A stretch of DNA of 8,448 nucleotides, taken from positions 1-8,448 of the forward strand of contig JAATFE010000460.1 in assembly GCA_015655365.1 (NCBI GenBank), read 5' to 3'. Source of the stretch: Terriglobales bacterium (GTDB lineage: Bacteria > Acidobacteriota > Terriglobia > Terriglobales > Acidobacteriaceae). A program made the position numbers and the translations under genes. Of this stretch, positions 1 to 7,300 are shown piece after piece. The notes under the pieces are model-generated. The model made no database searches. It was not told the origin of the DNA and worked only from the letters and a program-made list of their open reading frames with translations. Position 1 is the stretch's first letter, and each line of letters opens with the position of its first letter.

Positions 1-784
1 ACACCCGGCTCACTTTGACTCCGGCATCGACAAACGGCGCCACCGCCTGCTCGGAGGCGCCGGAATCGGTGATGAGCAGATGGATCTCAGTCAGTTTGCA
101 GATGAAGGCCGGGCTCACCTGGCCCAGTTTGCTGGAGTCGGCCACCACCACGACTTGTTTCGACTGCTTGAGCATTTTGCGGAAAACCAGTGCTTCCTCG
201 GCCTCGATGGTGGTGGCACCGCGCTCCGCGTCGATGCCTGTCACGCTGAGAAAAACCCGGTCGAGATATACGTCGTCGAGAAAATTGAGCGCCGCGGCAC
301 CGGTAAGCGAAAACGACCAGGCCCAGGGAACGACGCCACCGGTCAGATAAGTGCGAATACCGGGCTGGTTGCACAGTTCCATCGCAATATTGATGGCATT
401 GGAGAAAACCTGTACGTTTTCGCGATGGCGCAGGCTGCGGCCCACATGCGTGGTGGTGGTGCCGGCGGTCAGCCCAATCGTCTCTCCCGACTGCACCAGT
501 TCCGCAGCGGCCAGGCCGATGCGCCGCTTTTCCGCCTCAAAGCGCTGCTCGCGCGCCTGAAAAGAGCGGTCGTAGCGAAACGGCTCGTAAAGGAGCGGCT
601 CGACCAGGGTCGCCCCGCCATGCGTGCGGCGAATCAGCCCGCGGCTCTCCAACCGGATCAGGTCGCGGCGAATGCTTGGGGCCGAGGAGCCCACGACCGC
701 AAGGATTTCATCGATTGTGGCCGTGCCTGACCGCAACAAATACTTCATAATCTTTTCGGAACGGCCATTAAACAGCGAGGACAT
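1..784 (-). CDS. DeoR-family transcriptional repressor (3' end cut by window edge)
   Basis: Predicted cytoplasmic sugar-phosphate-responsive repressor. I translated the minus strand from the ATG at 784-782 and the frame stays open for 261 codons to the window edge. The N-terminal winged helix-turn-helix (about residues 8-60) shows the DeoR signature: APSIRRDLIRLESRGLIRR followed by THGGA. The rest is the DeoR C-terminal sensor domain of the ISOCOT fold: GLTAGTTTTHVGRSL (104-118), VFSNAINIA (126-134), a TGG near 148-150, DRVFLSVTGID (175-185), and VVVADSSKLG (212-221) with an ITD near 238-240. Family members run about 250-265 residues, so only a few are missing. An in-frame stop lies five codons upstream of the ATG, which limits the start choice, although no clear Shine-Dalgarno precedes it. 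It is divergent from the SIS gene, the usual place for a local regulator of that gene and of itself. The inducer is likely a sugar phosphate, but which one cannot be read here; members of the AgaR/NagR/GlpR type are plausible relatives. Confidence 0.93.
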   Translation of the reverse strand, partial: MSSLFNGRSEKIMKYLLRSGTATIDEILAVVGSSAPSIRRDLIRLESRGLIRRTHGGATLVEPLLYEPFRYDRSFQAREQRFEAEKRRIGLAAAELVQSGETIGLTAGTTTTHVGRSLRHRENVQVFSNAINIAMELCNQPGIRTYLTGGVVPWAWSFSLTGAAALNFLDDVYLDRVFLSVTGIDAERGATTIEAEEALVFRKMLKQSKQVVVVADSSKLGQVSPAFICKLTEIHLLITDSGASEQAVAPFVDAGVKVSRV

Positions 785-852
785 TGTGCAACGATTCTAA
801 CCTGATGGGGAAGGATTTACGGCCGGTATCGCAGCGAGGAAAGAGCCGGAAA

Positions 853-888
853 GCCCGCAGGTCGCCGCCCTGGCGGCGTGCACCGGGC
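853..888. repeat. GC-rich inverted repeat in the DeoR/SIS intergenic region
   Basis: A perfect 7-bp inverted repeat, CGCCGCC (863-869) and GGCGGCG (872-878), is separated by only two bases. An outer pair, GCCCG (near 854-858) and CGGGC (884-888), flanks it across unpaired stretches of about five bases on each side. No run of T follows on either strand, so it does not look like a standard intrinsic terminator. It would lie in the 5' leader of the DeoR transcript if that transcript starts in the AT-rich region beyond it. Role unknown. Confidence 0.5.
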
Positions 889-935
889 ATTAAGAATGCG
901 AAATCGACCCGACCTCTCATTTATGGGGATCTATC

Positions 936-974
936 GATCAATAATGTGATTATTTTAAGATATAATGATCAATA
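936..974. promoter_or_regulatory. Candidate operator: direct repeats plus AT-rich palindrome
   Basis: Two exact copies of GATCAATA lie at 936-943 and 967-974, spaced 31 bp apart, or about three helical turns. Between them is a perfect palindrome AATAAT-GTG-ATTATT (940-954). The second repeat begins immediately after the TATAAT at 961-966, so a bound protein would cover the core promoter of the SIS gene. The stretch is strikingly AT-rich beside GC-rich coding DNA. The likely binder is the divergent DeoR-type repressor, whose family commonly binds repeated short sites; that assignment is inference. Confidence 0.5.
938..966 (+). promoter_or_regulatory. Candidate sigma-70 promoter for the SIS gene
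   Basis: A consensus -10 box TATAAT lies at 961-966, 46 bases before the start codon at 1013. The matching -35 at 17-bp spacing is poor (TCAATA at 938-943, three of six consensus positions), which would fit a weak or regulated promoter. The candidate operator repeats flank this element. Confidence 0.5.
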
Positions 975-1012
975 CATCTGTTTTTTCATCCTATTCAACG
1001 ACCGGAGGGCCT

Positions 1013-2128
1013 ATGAGAGATTTCCCCCATGCCATGTTGCGCGAGATCTATGAGCAGCCCGCCGCGATCGAGCGCACGATCAATCTCTATCTCGATGGTC
1101 GAGGCTTCAACGCCAAGGCGTTTGCTCCGCTGGCGGGCTGGCTCAATCCGCGCGGCGAGGTGCTGATTGCGGCGAGCGGCTCCAGCCGCCACGCGGGCCT
1201 GGCCGCCGAAATCCTTTTCGAGGACCTGTGCGGCCTATCGGTCGACGTGGAATATGCGAGCGAGTACAGTTGCCGCCGCACGGCCAATCCGCGCCATCCT
1301 TCGCTCCTCGTGATTTCGCAGTCGGGTGAAACCAGCGATACCCTGGCGGCACTGCGCTGTGCGCGAGCCGGCGGGCAGCAGACTCTGGCCATTGCCAACG
1401 TGAACGGCAGCACGATGCTGCGCGAAGCCGGAGCCGCCATGCCCCTGGGCGCCGGACGCGAATCGGCTATTCCGGCCACCAAAAGCTTTACCTGCCAATT
1501 GACTGCGCTCTATCTGCTGGCTCTTTACGAAGCGGACCGGCTGGGAACGCTCGACGCCGTGCAGCGGGATGAAAAAATCGCTGAGTTGCGCGCGCTGCCC
1601 GCACAGATCGCAGGCCAACTGGACGGATGGGGAACGCGCACAGCCGCGCTGGCCGCCAAGTATCGCAATGCCAGCACCTTCCTCTACCTGGGCCGCGGCA
1701 TCCATTACGCCATAGCGCGCGAAGGCGCACTGAAGATGAAGGAATCTTCGTATGTGCATGCGGAGGGCTACCCGGCAGGCGAACTGAAGCACGGCCCGAA
1801 CGCGCTGGTCAGCGAACAGGTGCCGCTGGTGGTGCTGGCGACCGTGGATCGCGCTCTCGACGACTCCGTAGCGCGCTACGAACGAACGCTGCAATTGCTG
1901 GAGGATATGAAAGAGCAGGGCGCGCGTGTGTTGGCGGTGGCCAACAGCGGCGACAGCGAAGTGGCCCGGCTCGTCACGGACTGCGTGTATGTGGAACCCG
2001 CCAGCGAGCACCTGCTGCCCATCCAGGAAGTAATTCCGCTACAGCTATTCAGCTACTTCATGGCGCTCGAACGTGGAGTGGATGTGGACCGACCGAGAAA
2101 TCTGTCGAAGGCTGTCATCGAGGTATAG
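1013..2128 (+). CDS. SIS-domain sugar-phosphate isomerase/deaminase (GlmS isomerase-like, no glutaminase domain)
   Basis: Predicted cytoplasmic amino-sugar-phosphate enzyme of 371 residues. It matches the C-terminal isomerase half of glucosamine-6-phosphate synthase throughout and lacks the N-terminal glutaminase half (no Cys2 nucleophile region). Visible motifs in order: MLREIYEQP (8-16), ASGSSRHAG (54-62), ISQSGETSDT (101-110) in the first SIS domain, ESAIPATKSFTCQL (150-163), then LGRGIHYAIAREGALKMKES (226-245), GYPAGELKHGP (252-262) and the tail PRNLSKAV (361-368) in the second. Residues equivalent to E. coli GlmS Glu481, Lys485, Glu488, His504 and Lys603 appear as Glu237, Lys241, Glu244, His260 and Lys366. 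Without a glutaminase it cannot use glutamine, so a catabolic role fits best: a NagB-II-type glucosamine-6-phosphate deaminase, or an AgaS- or FrlB-like enzyme. The start is chosen because GGAGGG (1004-1009) lies just before ATG 1013; the frame is open from an ATG at 965, but that one overlaps the promoter. It is likely controlled by the divergent DeoR gene. Confidence 0.9.
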   Translation: MRDFPHAMLREIYEQPAAIERTINLYLDGRGFNAKAFAPLAGWLNPRGEVLIAASGSSRHAGLAAEILFEDLCGLSVDVEYASEYSCRRTANPRHPSLLVISQSGETSDTLAALRCARAGGQQTLAIANVNGSTMLREAGAAMPLGAGRESAIPATKSFTCQLTALYLLALYEADRLGTLDAVQRDEKIAELRALPAQIAGQLDGWGTRTAALAAKYRNASTFLYLGRGIHYAIAREGALKMKESSYVHAEGYPAGELKHGPNALVSEQVPLVVLATVDRALDDSVARYERTLQLLEDMKEQGARVLAVANSGDSEVARLVTDCVYVEPASEHLLPIQEVIPLQLFSYFMALERGVDVDRPRNLSKAVIEV

Positions 2129-2200
2129 GACATCTCTTGCAGGCGCGCAGGTGTGGAGACGGACAACATAATCCCGAACTGGATGGAACCGAATACAGCA

Positions 2201-2338
2201 ATCCAACTTCGGGCTCAGAGTCTGTAGCACCGCACCTGTCAGCTTGCGAACCGCACGCAATGGATGATCCTGAGGCGCCCGCTGCTCCAATAAGACATAG
2301 CTGAACATCCCGTTCCGAATACATTCGTTGCCACACAT
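2201..2338 (-). pseudogene. Remnant of an IS1182/IS5-like transposase N-terminus
   Basis: Translating the minus strand from about 2338 gives a short segment with the N-terminal signature of IS1182/IS5-type transposases: GMFSYVLLEQRAPQDHPLR, then AVRKLTGAVLQTLSPKLD, ending near 2201. In that family the next residues are usually an LYS/LYA stretch and a GRPS motif. Here the frame changes: an LYS-like stretch appears in the neighbouring frame just after the D, which suggests a one-base deletion, and the similarity then fades. No catalytic DDE core and no complete element are present, so it is a non-functional fragment. It is evidence of a past insertion and deletion just downstream of the SIS gene. 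The family assignment rests on remembered motif similarity, not an alignment. Confidence 0.6.
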
Positions 2339-2514
2339 GCCTGTTGGACGAACAACTTCATAACTCCATCTTCGCAACCCCGCCGCAGAACGGTGCCTAT
2401 TCAACAATCTCCTAGTCATTAGGGAGTGGCCGGTTCCCAGCGCGATGCGGGCTGTTTGCCAGGGCTGACCGTGAGATAGAGCGGGTTAGTTCGTGAAGCG
2501 TGCAGGGTTGTCTT
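2339..2514. other. Non-coding stretch between two gene remnants
   Basis: No reading frame here looks like a real gene. Short open stretches exist on the minus strand, one of which would end in a stop near 2418, but none carries a motif I recognise. It is probably decayed DNA left from the same rearrangements as its neighbours. Confidence 0.4.
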
Positions 2515-2802
2515 CTAAAAGAGTGCAATCGCCGAACCATGCGATAAGGTACTTGTCGTCTCCGGAGGCAAAGGATAGGCGGGTGCGGAGCCTGGAAATG
2601 TGATGACGAGATGCTGGAAGACCACGGCTGGATCGCGGTAAAGGAGCCGCAGAGTATGTATGCCGTGCTGGAGCGGGCCCAATGGGACGGTGGCCGTGGC
2701 AGCATTGCGAAGGATGTTGGCCGCCCAAGTAGGCGCGGAAGTCTCATGCCACTCGCCAGAGCCGCGGCTACGGCCAGCACCAAGTATCCGAAGACGCCTC
2801 AT
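2515..2802 (-). pseudogene. C-terminal remnant of a GH115-type glycoside hydrolase
   Basis: A 95-residue minus-strand frame. Residues 26-82 (about 2727-2557) resemble the extreme C-terminal beta-domain of GH115-type glycoside hydrolases: WAANILRNAA, then GIHTLRLLYRDPAVVFQHLV, then a proline-rich APAYPLPPET tail. In the family this appears as a HTLR(I/L)...DPGVV..(K/H)IVI core followed by PPES or PPET close to the C-terminus. The catalytic domain is absent. The first 25 residues show no such similarity, and the sequence directly upstream is the intact GH18 gene, so this appears to be a stub left by a deletion or recombination. Its nominal ATG overlaps the GH18 stop as ATGA, which could permit coupled translation, but I regard this as coincidental. 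The alternative is a small independent protein. Confidence 0.5.
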
Positions 2803-4136
2803 TGGGACTTAAGTTCTGTCGAAATGGCTTTTATCAGTGTCCCGTTAGAGTCGTCCTGACCTAGCGCCCACACGTAGGCGCCGCCCAGCTTGTTTTTTCG
2901 GATGAAGGCCATTTTGGCGGCCACCGAAGCGGGGTCGTCGTATGTATAGAAAGCCCCCGTGGCGGGGTTGTAGAGTGTCGCTTCATCCCGGTCCGCATCG
3001 AACCATGCGGTATAGCCGTTCTTGTCGATCAGATTTTCGATCGTCGCGTAAGTCAGGTTTCCAGGGGTCAACAGGGAGTCACAACCCGGCGAAGGGGCAG
3101 CCTTATCGGGATGCGGACACACGCCTGAGCCATCGTCCAAGAGAACCGGAGAAACGGCCGTTGAGTTCTGGTAGAGGCCATGGTTCACGTTGGGAACGCC
3201 CGTCCAGCCTACGGCATACAGCGGAAATCCCATGAGGTACTTGCCCGGTGGCACACCCGCATCCAAATAAGCCTTGACGGTCTCGGCAATGCTGAGAGCC
3301 TGGTTGCGCAAGGGATTGGTGTTCGCCTCGTATAGCGGAGACGCCTCGTTGGTCTGCTTGTCCGATTGCCCGGCATAGTCATAACCGTCGATGGTGAGAA
3401 AGTCCACTTGCGCGGCAGCGGCCTTCAGATCGATGTTGGCGTAGTTCTTGGGAAACGCGGGGGAATCGAAGGACAAAGTGTATTTGTCATGTGTCGCCTT
3501 TGATAGAGCATCCAGTTGCGTGCGAAACTCTTTCAACAGAGCGGTGAAATTTTCCTTGTCCGCCGCGTCCGGAAATTCCCAATCAATATTGAAACCGTCG
3601 AACAGGTTGTGGGCTTGAACGCCAGGAGCGATATTGCCCTTGATGAAGAGGTCGATACACGAGGAAACGAGCGCCGCGCGACCGGCCTGAGTTCGGGAGG
3701 CAGTGGCCCATCCGGAAACATTGCCCAATTGCCCACCCAGTGAAATCAGCACCTTCAGGCTGGGATGAAGCTGCTTCAGTTGCAGAATCGCGCCAAAGTT
3801 CCCATAGGGCGGCGAAGAATAGGGCTTGCCGCTCACGCTGGGAAGAGAGGAATCCTGATAGGCAGCCATCGGATCAGCAATCGCGCATACCGGCGGCGAA
3901 CCGGCAGTTACATTGCCGAAGGCGTAAATCAGGTGGGTCAGTTGATCGGCAACGCCACTCTTCTGCAAATCTGCAATGTTGTAGCCAGCATAGTGGATGC
4001 CCCACTCTTCAAAGTACGCACCGAAGACTCTGCCATGATACTGTTGCTGCGCAAAGGACTGGAAACCGCATCCGAGGAAGACGAACAGACTCAGCAACGC
4101 AACCAGGCTCGGGTGCGGTCTTACATACCTTGACAT
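2799..4136 (-). CDS. Exported GH18 family glycoside hydrolase (chitinase-like)
   Basis: Predicted to hydrolyse beta-1,4-linked GlcNAc polymers such as chitin by substrate-assisted catalysis outside the cytoplasm. It has 445 residues: a signal peptide (about 1-29; hydrophobic core LVALLSLFVFLG, likely cleavage after SFA before QQQ), then a single GH18 barrel with no carbohydrate-binding module. Motifs: LISLGG (130-135), the catalytic FDGFNIDWEFP (179-189) with acid/base Glu187, DGYDY (250-254) matching the MxYD element, and GGAYVWALGQDD (418-429) holding the conserved barrel-8 Trp423. The fourth position of DxxDxDxE is Asn183 rather than Asp. The start is the ATG at 4136-4134 because GAGGAG (4144-4149) sits seven bases upstream; an in-frame ATG at 4178 lacks that support and would spoil the signal peptide. 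A cysteine in FLGCGF makes a lipoprotein possible but not favoured. Polymer specificity (chitin versus other GlcNAc glycans) cannot be fixed from sequence. Confidence 0.92.
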   Translation of the reverse strand: MSRYVRPHPSLVALLSLFVFLGCGFQSFAQQQYHGRVFGAYFEEWGIHYAGYNIADLQKSGVADQLTHLIYAFGNVTAGSPPVCAIADPMAAYQDSSLPSVSGKPYSSPPYGNFGAILQLKQLHPSLKVLISLGGQLGNVSGWATASRTQAGRAALVSSCIDLFIKGNIAPGVQAHNLFDGFNIDWEFPDAADKENFTALLKEFRTQLDALSKATHDKYTLSFDSPAFPKNYANIDLKAAAAQVDFLTIDGYDYAGQSDKQTNEASPLYEANTNPLRNQALSIAETVKAYLDAGVPPGKYLMGFPLYAVGWTGVPNVNHGLYQNSTAVSPVLLDDGSGVCPHPDKAAPSPGCDSLLTPGNLTYATIENLIDKNGYTAWFDADRDEATLYNPATGAFYTYDDPASVAAKMAFIRKNKLGGAYVWALGQDDSNGTLIKAISTELKSQ

Positions 4137-4143
4137 AAACAAA

Positions 4144-4149
4144 CTCCTC
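4144..4149 (-). promoter_or_regulatory. Shine-Dalgarno deciding the GH18 start
   Basis: On the minus strand GAGGAG is followed after seven bases by the ATG at 4136. This supports the 445-residue product over a version 14 residues longer. Confidence 0.75.
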
Positions 4150-4158
4150 AATAAGTCA

Positions 4159-4176
4159 GCCGGTTCGATTGCCGGC
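4159..4176. repeat. Small inverted repeat in the GH18 leader
   Basis: GCCGG (4159-4163) and CCGGC (4172-4176) form a 5-bp stem with an 8-base loop, ten bases upstream of the GH18 Shine-Dalgarno. It could be a leader hairpin near the ribosome site or chance in GC-rich DNA. Confidence 0.3.
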
Positions 4177-4230
4177 ATAGGAAGCCATCCAGTAAAGATC
4201 AGCGGGATTGATGCCTCGGTTTACCTCGAT

Positions 4231-4251
4231 GTTCCGGAATACTGCCGGAAC
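4231..4251. repeat. Perfect 7-7-7 inverted repeat upstream of GH18
   Basis: GTTCCGG (4231-4237) and CCGGAAC (4245-4251) flank a 7-base centre. The repeat is directly downstream of the receptor terminator and about 95 bases upstream of the GH18 start. Neither strand shows a T run after it. It could be a regulator binding site for GH18 or a secondary hairpin at the transcript end. Confidence 0.45.
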
Positions 4252-4285
4252 AAAAACCAGGCCAAAGCTTTCGCCCCGGCCTGGT
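4252..4285 (-). terminator. Rho-independent terminator after the TonB-dependent receptor
   Basis: On the minus strand ACCAGGCC (4285-4278) and GGCCTGGT (4263-4256) form an 8-bp perfect stem with a 14-base loop, followed by a run of T (4256-4252). It begins about 50 bases after the receptor stop codon. It implies that the receptor message mostly ends here and that GH18 needs its own promoter or read-through. Confidence 0.75.
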
Positions 4286-4334
4286 CTTCCCAATTCGCTA
4301 AAACGGAAACTGGTTCAAGCGAAGAACAGCGTTC

Positions 4335-7300
4335 TTAGAAGATGAACTTTCCCGCGACCTGGATGATGCGCGGAGCATGGCCGGATGTGACTGCACCAAA
4401 GCTCGTGTCGCTGATCACGGAATCGACGTTCTGAAAGTTCTCGTGGTTGAAGGCATTGAAGAATTCACCGCGCAACTGGAAGCTGGTACGCTCGGTGACT
4501 TTCACATTCTTGATTGCAGCGATATCCCATCTCTGCACGCCTGGGCCGAGCAGTGAGCCGTTCTTTTCCGTTCCCCAAGCTCCGGTTGCCTCCTGGAAAG
4601 AAGATGTCGAGAACCACTGAGCCGGTGTCTTGATCTTCTGAATCGGAGCGACCAGGTTGGGGCGCGTGGACTGCGTGGCCCAAGGGCCATTTTGCTGGGC
4701 CAAGCCGACACCATTGTTGCCATTCACATTGAACGGATCGCCAGTCTGGTTTGCCTGGAACGAAGAGCCGGAGACAAAGGAAGTAATGCCGGACAATTCC
4801 CAGCCGCCCAGAACGCGCCCTTCCAGCCCATGCTGCTGCCTGAGGAACGGCAGGTCATAGACGTAGCTGACTTCCGCCACCTGCGGTGTATTCGATGTTG
4901 CCGGACCGTAGTCCATTTTGGGGTTATAGGTGTTGGAAGTTTCGCCGCTTTCGCGATCGGCGGACATGGTGGTCAAACTCTTAGACCATGTGTAGGCCGC
5001 GCCCAGAGTGAGGCCGTGCGCCTTGTGATTCAGCGAGGCTTGCAGCGAGTTGTAGTTGCTGGTGAAGAGGGGTGCAATGGCTTCCAGATGGCCAAAGCCC
5101 AAGTAGGGACGAATGGCGTTCACATCGACTGTGGGATTGGCGCCTCTGGCAGCCATGGTCGGCTGGTTGATGTCGATGGTGCCGATCATGTGGCGAGCGA
5201 CGTTGCCGACATAGGCTATTTCGAATGTGGTCGTGGACAGCAGTTGGCGCTGCACACTGAGGTTGTAGTTGGCGTAGTTGGGAACCTTGAAGGCAGGTGT
5301 TCCGGTAACAATCATTAAGTTGGGAGACTTTGCAGGCACAACCGCTCCGGTCCCACTAATGTTGTCAAATAAGCCGTTGCGGATGGTCGTGACCTGCACC
5401 AGCGGCTGATCGAAGAAGGCGTCGTCTTCCCATATACCGTTCAGGACGCGATCATAGAAGATGCCGAAGCCGCCGCGGATGGAGGTGATGCCGCGACCGT
5501 CGGGATTGTAGGCAAAGCCTACACGCGGCGCAAAGTTGGTGTTGTAGTTTGGATTAACGGTATCTCCGAAGGGAGAGCACGTCGTGAGCGGGGCAATGGC
5601 CTGGGCCGCTGCGCATGTAGCGCCTTTGGGAGCGATGATGCCGTTGCCATAGGTGCTAGGATTGCCGCTGGCATAGGTGCCGGCAGCGGTAATGACCGGC
5701 GCGTTGGCCTGGATGAAAACTTCAGGATTGAAGTTGACGAGCGTGTGGTTCGCATCGGAAGGCGAGGGATAGCGGCTCCAGCGGACACCCAGGTTCAGGG
5801 TCAGCCTGTGATTGATCTTCCAGTCGTCCTGCACATAGACTTCGCTGTTGATATAGCGAAGATTGGGAACGGTGTCCTTGCTTGACTGCGTGTAGTTATA
5901 GACATCGCCCAGCAGGAAATCGCCAAAGCTCCAAGGCGCGCTGGTGTTTACATCGATGTTGTTAAATGTGAAGCTCGCGTTGCCGCCGGCGCCATTTTCC
6001 GTCTTGAGCATCTGCTGGAACTGAAAACCCGCGCGGAGGGTATGCTTGCCCAATGTGACCGAGAGGTTATCAAAGTAGGTCCGGTCCAGGTTGCGCTCTC
6101 CATACGGCGCGTTTCCGGGAAGGTAACTGCCAACGCCGTTCACGCTCAGTGAGGGAGTACGGCCGTACGGGTCCTTGTAGGCCCAGTTGTTGGTCAGCGA
6201 ACTGAGCACCGTGGGGGAATTGAAGAACTCCCCTTCGAGGGGGATTGCCTGGTAAGTGCCCTGAGAGTAGACGAACTCGAATTCGTTGACCATCCTCGGT
6301 GAGATAGTCCAAGTCAGGTTGCCTACTACGTTCTTGCCGGGGGTATCCACCGTCTCTTCCGACAGGCCGGGATAGGTTCCCGCCCAAAGGCCAAGTACGT
6401 TGGTATAGGGCATCTTTTCTTCGAGGCCGCGCGCATAGAAGTGCCATTTGTCGTTGAAGTAATGATCGATACGCAGAATTTCCTGCCGGAAATTCGAGGG
6501 CGCGGAAAAAGCGTAACTGTAGTTGCTGGTCCCGGCAGAAGTCGCATATTTGCTAAAAACATTGGTGTTGTAAACCGAGGAATTCTGGCTCCAGCATGAG
6601 GTCGGAATGGTGCTCTGATGAGCGACCGGATCGTGGGTAATCCCGGCACAGGTATTGGGGCCGGAAGGAACATACGCGTGATAAACACCATTTGCATCGA
6701 GCGTGTCGGCGATGATGCCCTGAGTTTCCTGATCGTTGGCAGCCGGAAGCACGCCGGAAGTCGGTGTTACCTGTTTCTGCCATTCCTGAGACCAGAAGAA
6801 GAAGCTTTTCTGCTTGTTGGTGTTGTAGTGGCGGGGGATGTAGATGGGGCCGCCTACCGTATAGCCGAAATCGTTGCGGTGGTAAACTTGGCGATCGGCG
6901 CCGCTCTGCTTGTTGAACCATTCGTTGGCGTTGAAGTCCGTGTTGCGCACAAACTCATAAGCATCGCCATGGAAGGTGCTAGTGCCGTTCTTGGTGGCCA
7001 CCAGAACCTGGCCGCCGCCCGAGCGTCCGTAACCGGCATCATAGCTGCCGCGCTGCAGCGTGAATTCCTGGATAGCATCGATGCTAGGAGCGTTGACGAT
7101 GGTCTGGTTAGATCCGGAGTCATTGATGTCGGCGCCGTCCACCGTCCAGTTATTGGCCGTGGGGCGCGCGCCATTTACGGCAAGTCCGGTATTGCTCTCG
7201 GTATTCGCCTCATCGCCCAAGCCGGCATTGACGACACCTGGCTGCAGAGTAACCAGCATGGCAAAGTTACGGTTGGAGATTTCAAGTTCGCGAACCTGGA

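Noticed and set aside
80..730. 216-codon plus-strand open frame
   Set aside because: It lies antisense within the DeoR gene, whose minus-strand translation has full family motifs; the plus frame has no recognisable domain.
965..1012. Upstream in-frame ATG for the SIS gene
   Set aside because: It would start directly at the candidate promoter and operator repeat, while ATG 1013 has a GGAGGG site and begins with the GlmS-like domain.
1235..2011. 258-codon minus-strand open frame
   Set aside because: Antisense shadow of the SIS gene in GC-rich DNA; no motifs and no ribosome site.
2412..2783. 123-codon minus-strand frame, and other frames overlapping the GH115-like stub
   Set aside because: They are read from the same DNA as the frame with the GH115-like tail and show no domain of their own; probably chance openings or frameshifted decay.
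4137..4178. Upstream in-frame ATG for GH18
   Set aside because: It lacks a good ribosome site and would put 14 extra residues, including acidic ones, before the signal peptide; the internal ATG has GAGGAG at ideal spacing.
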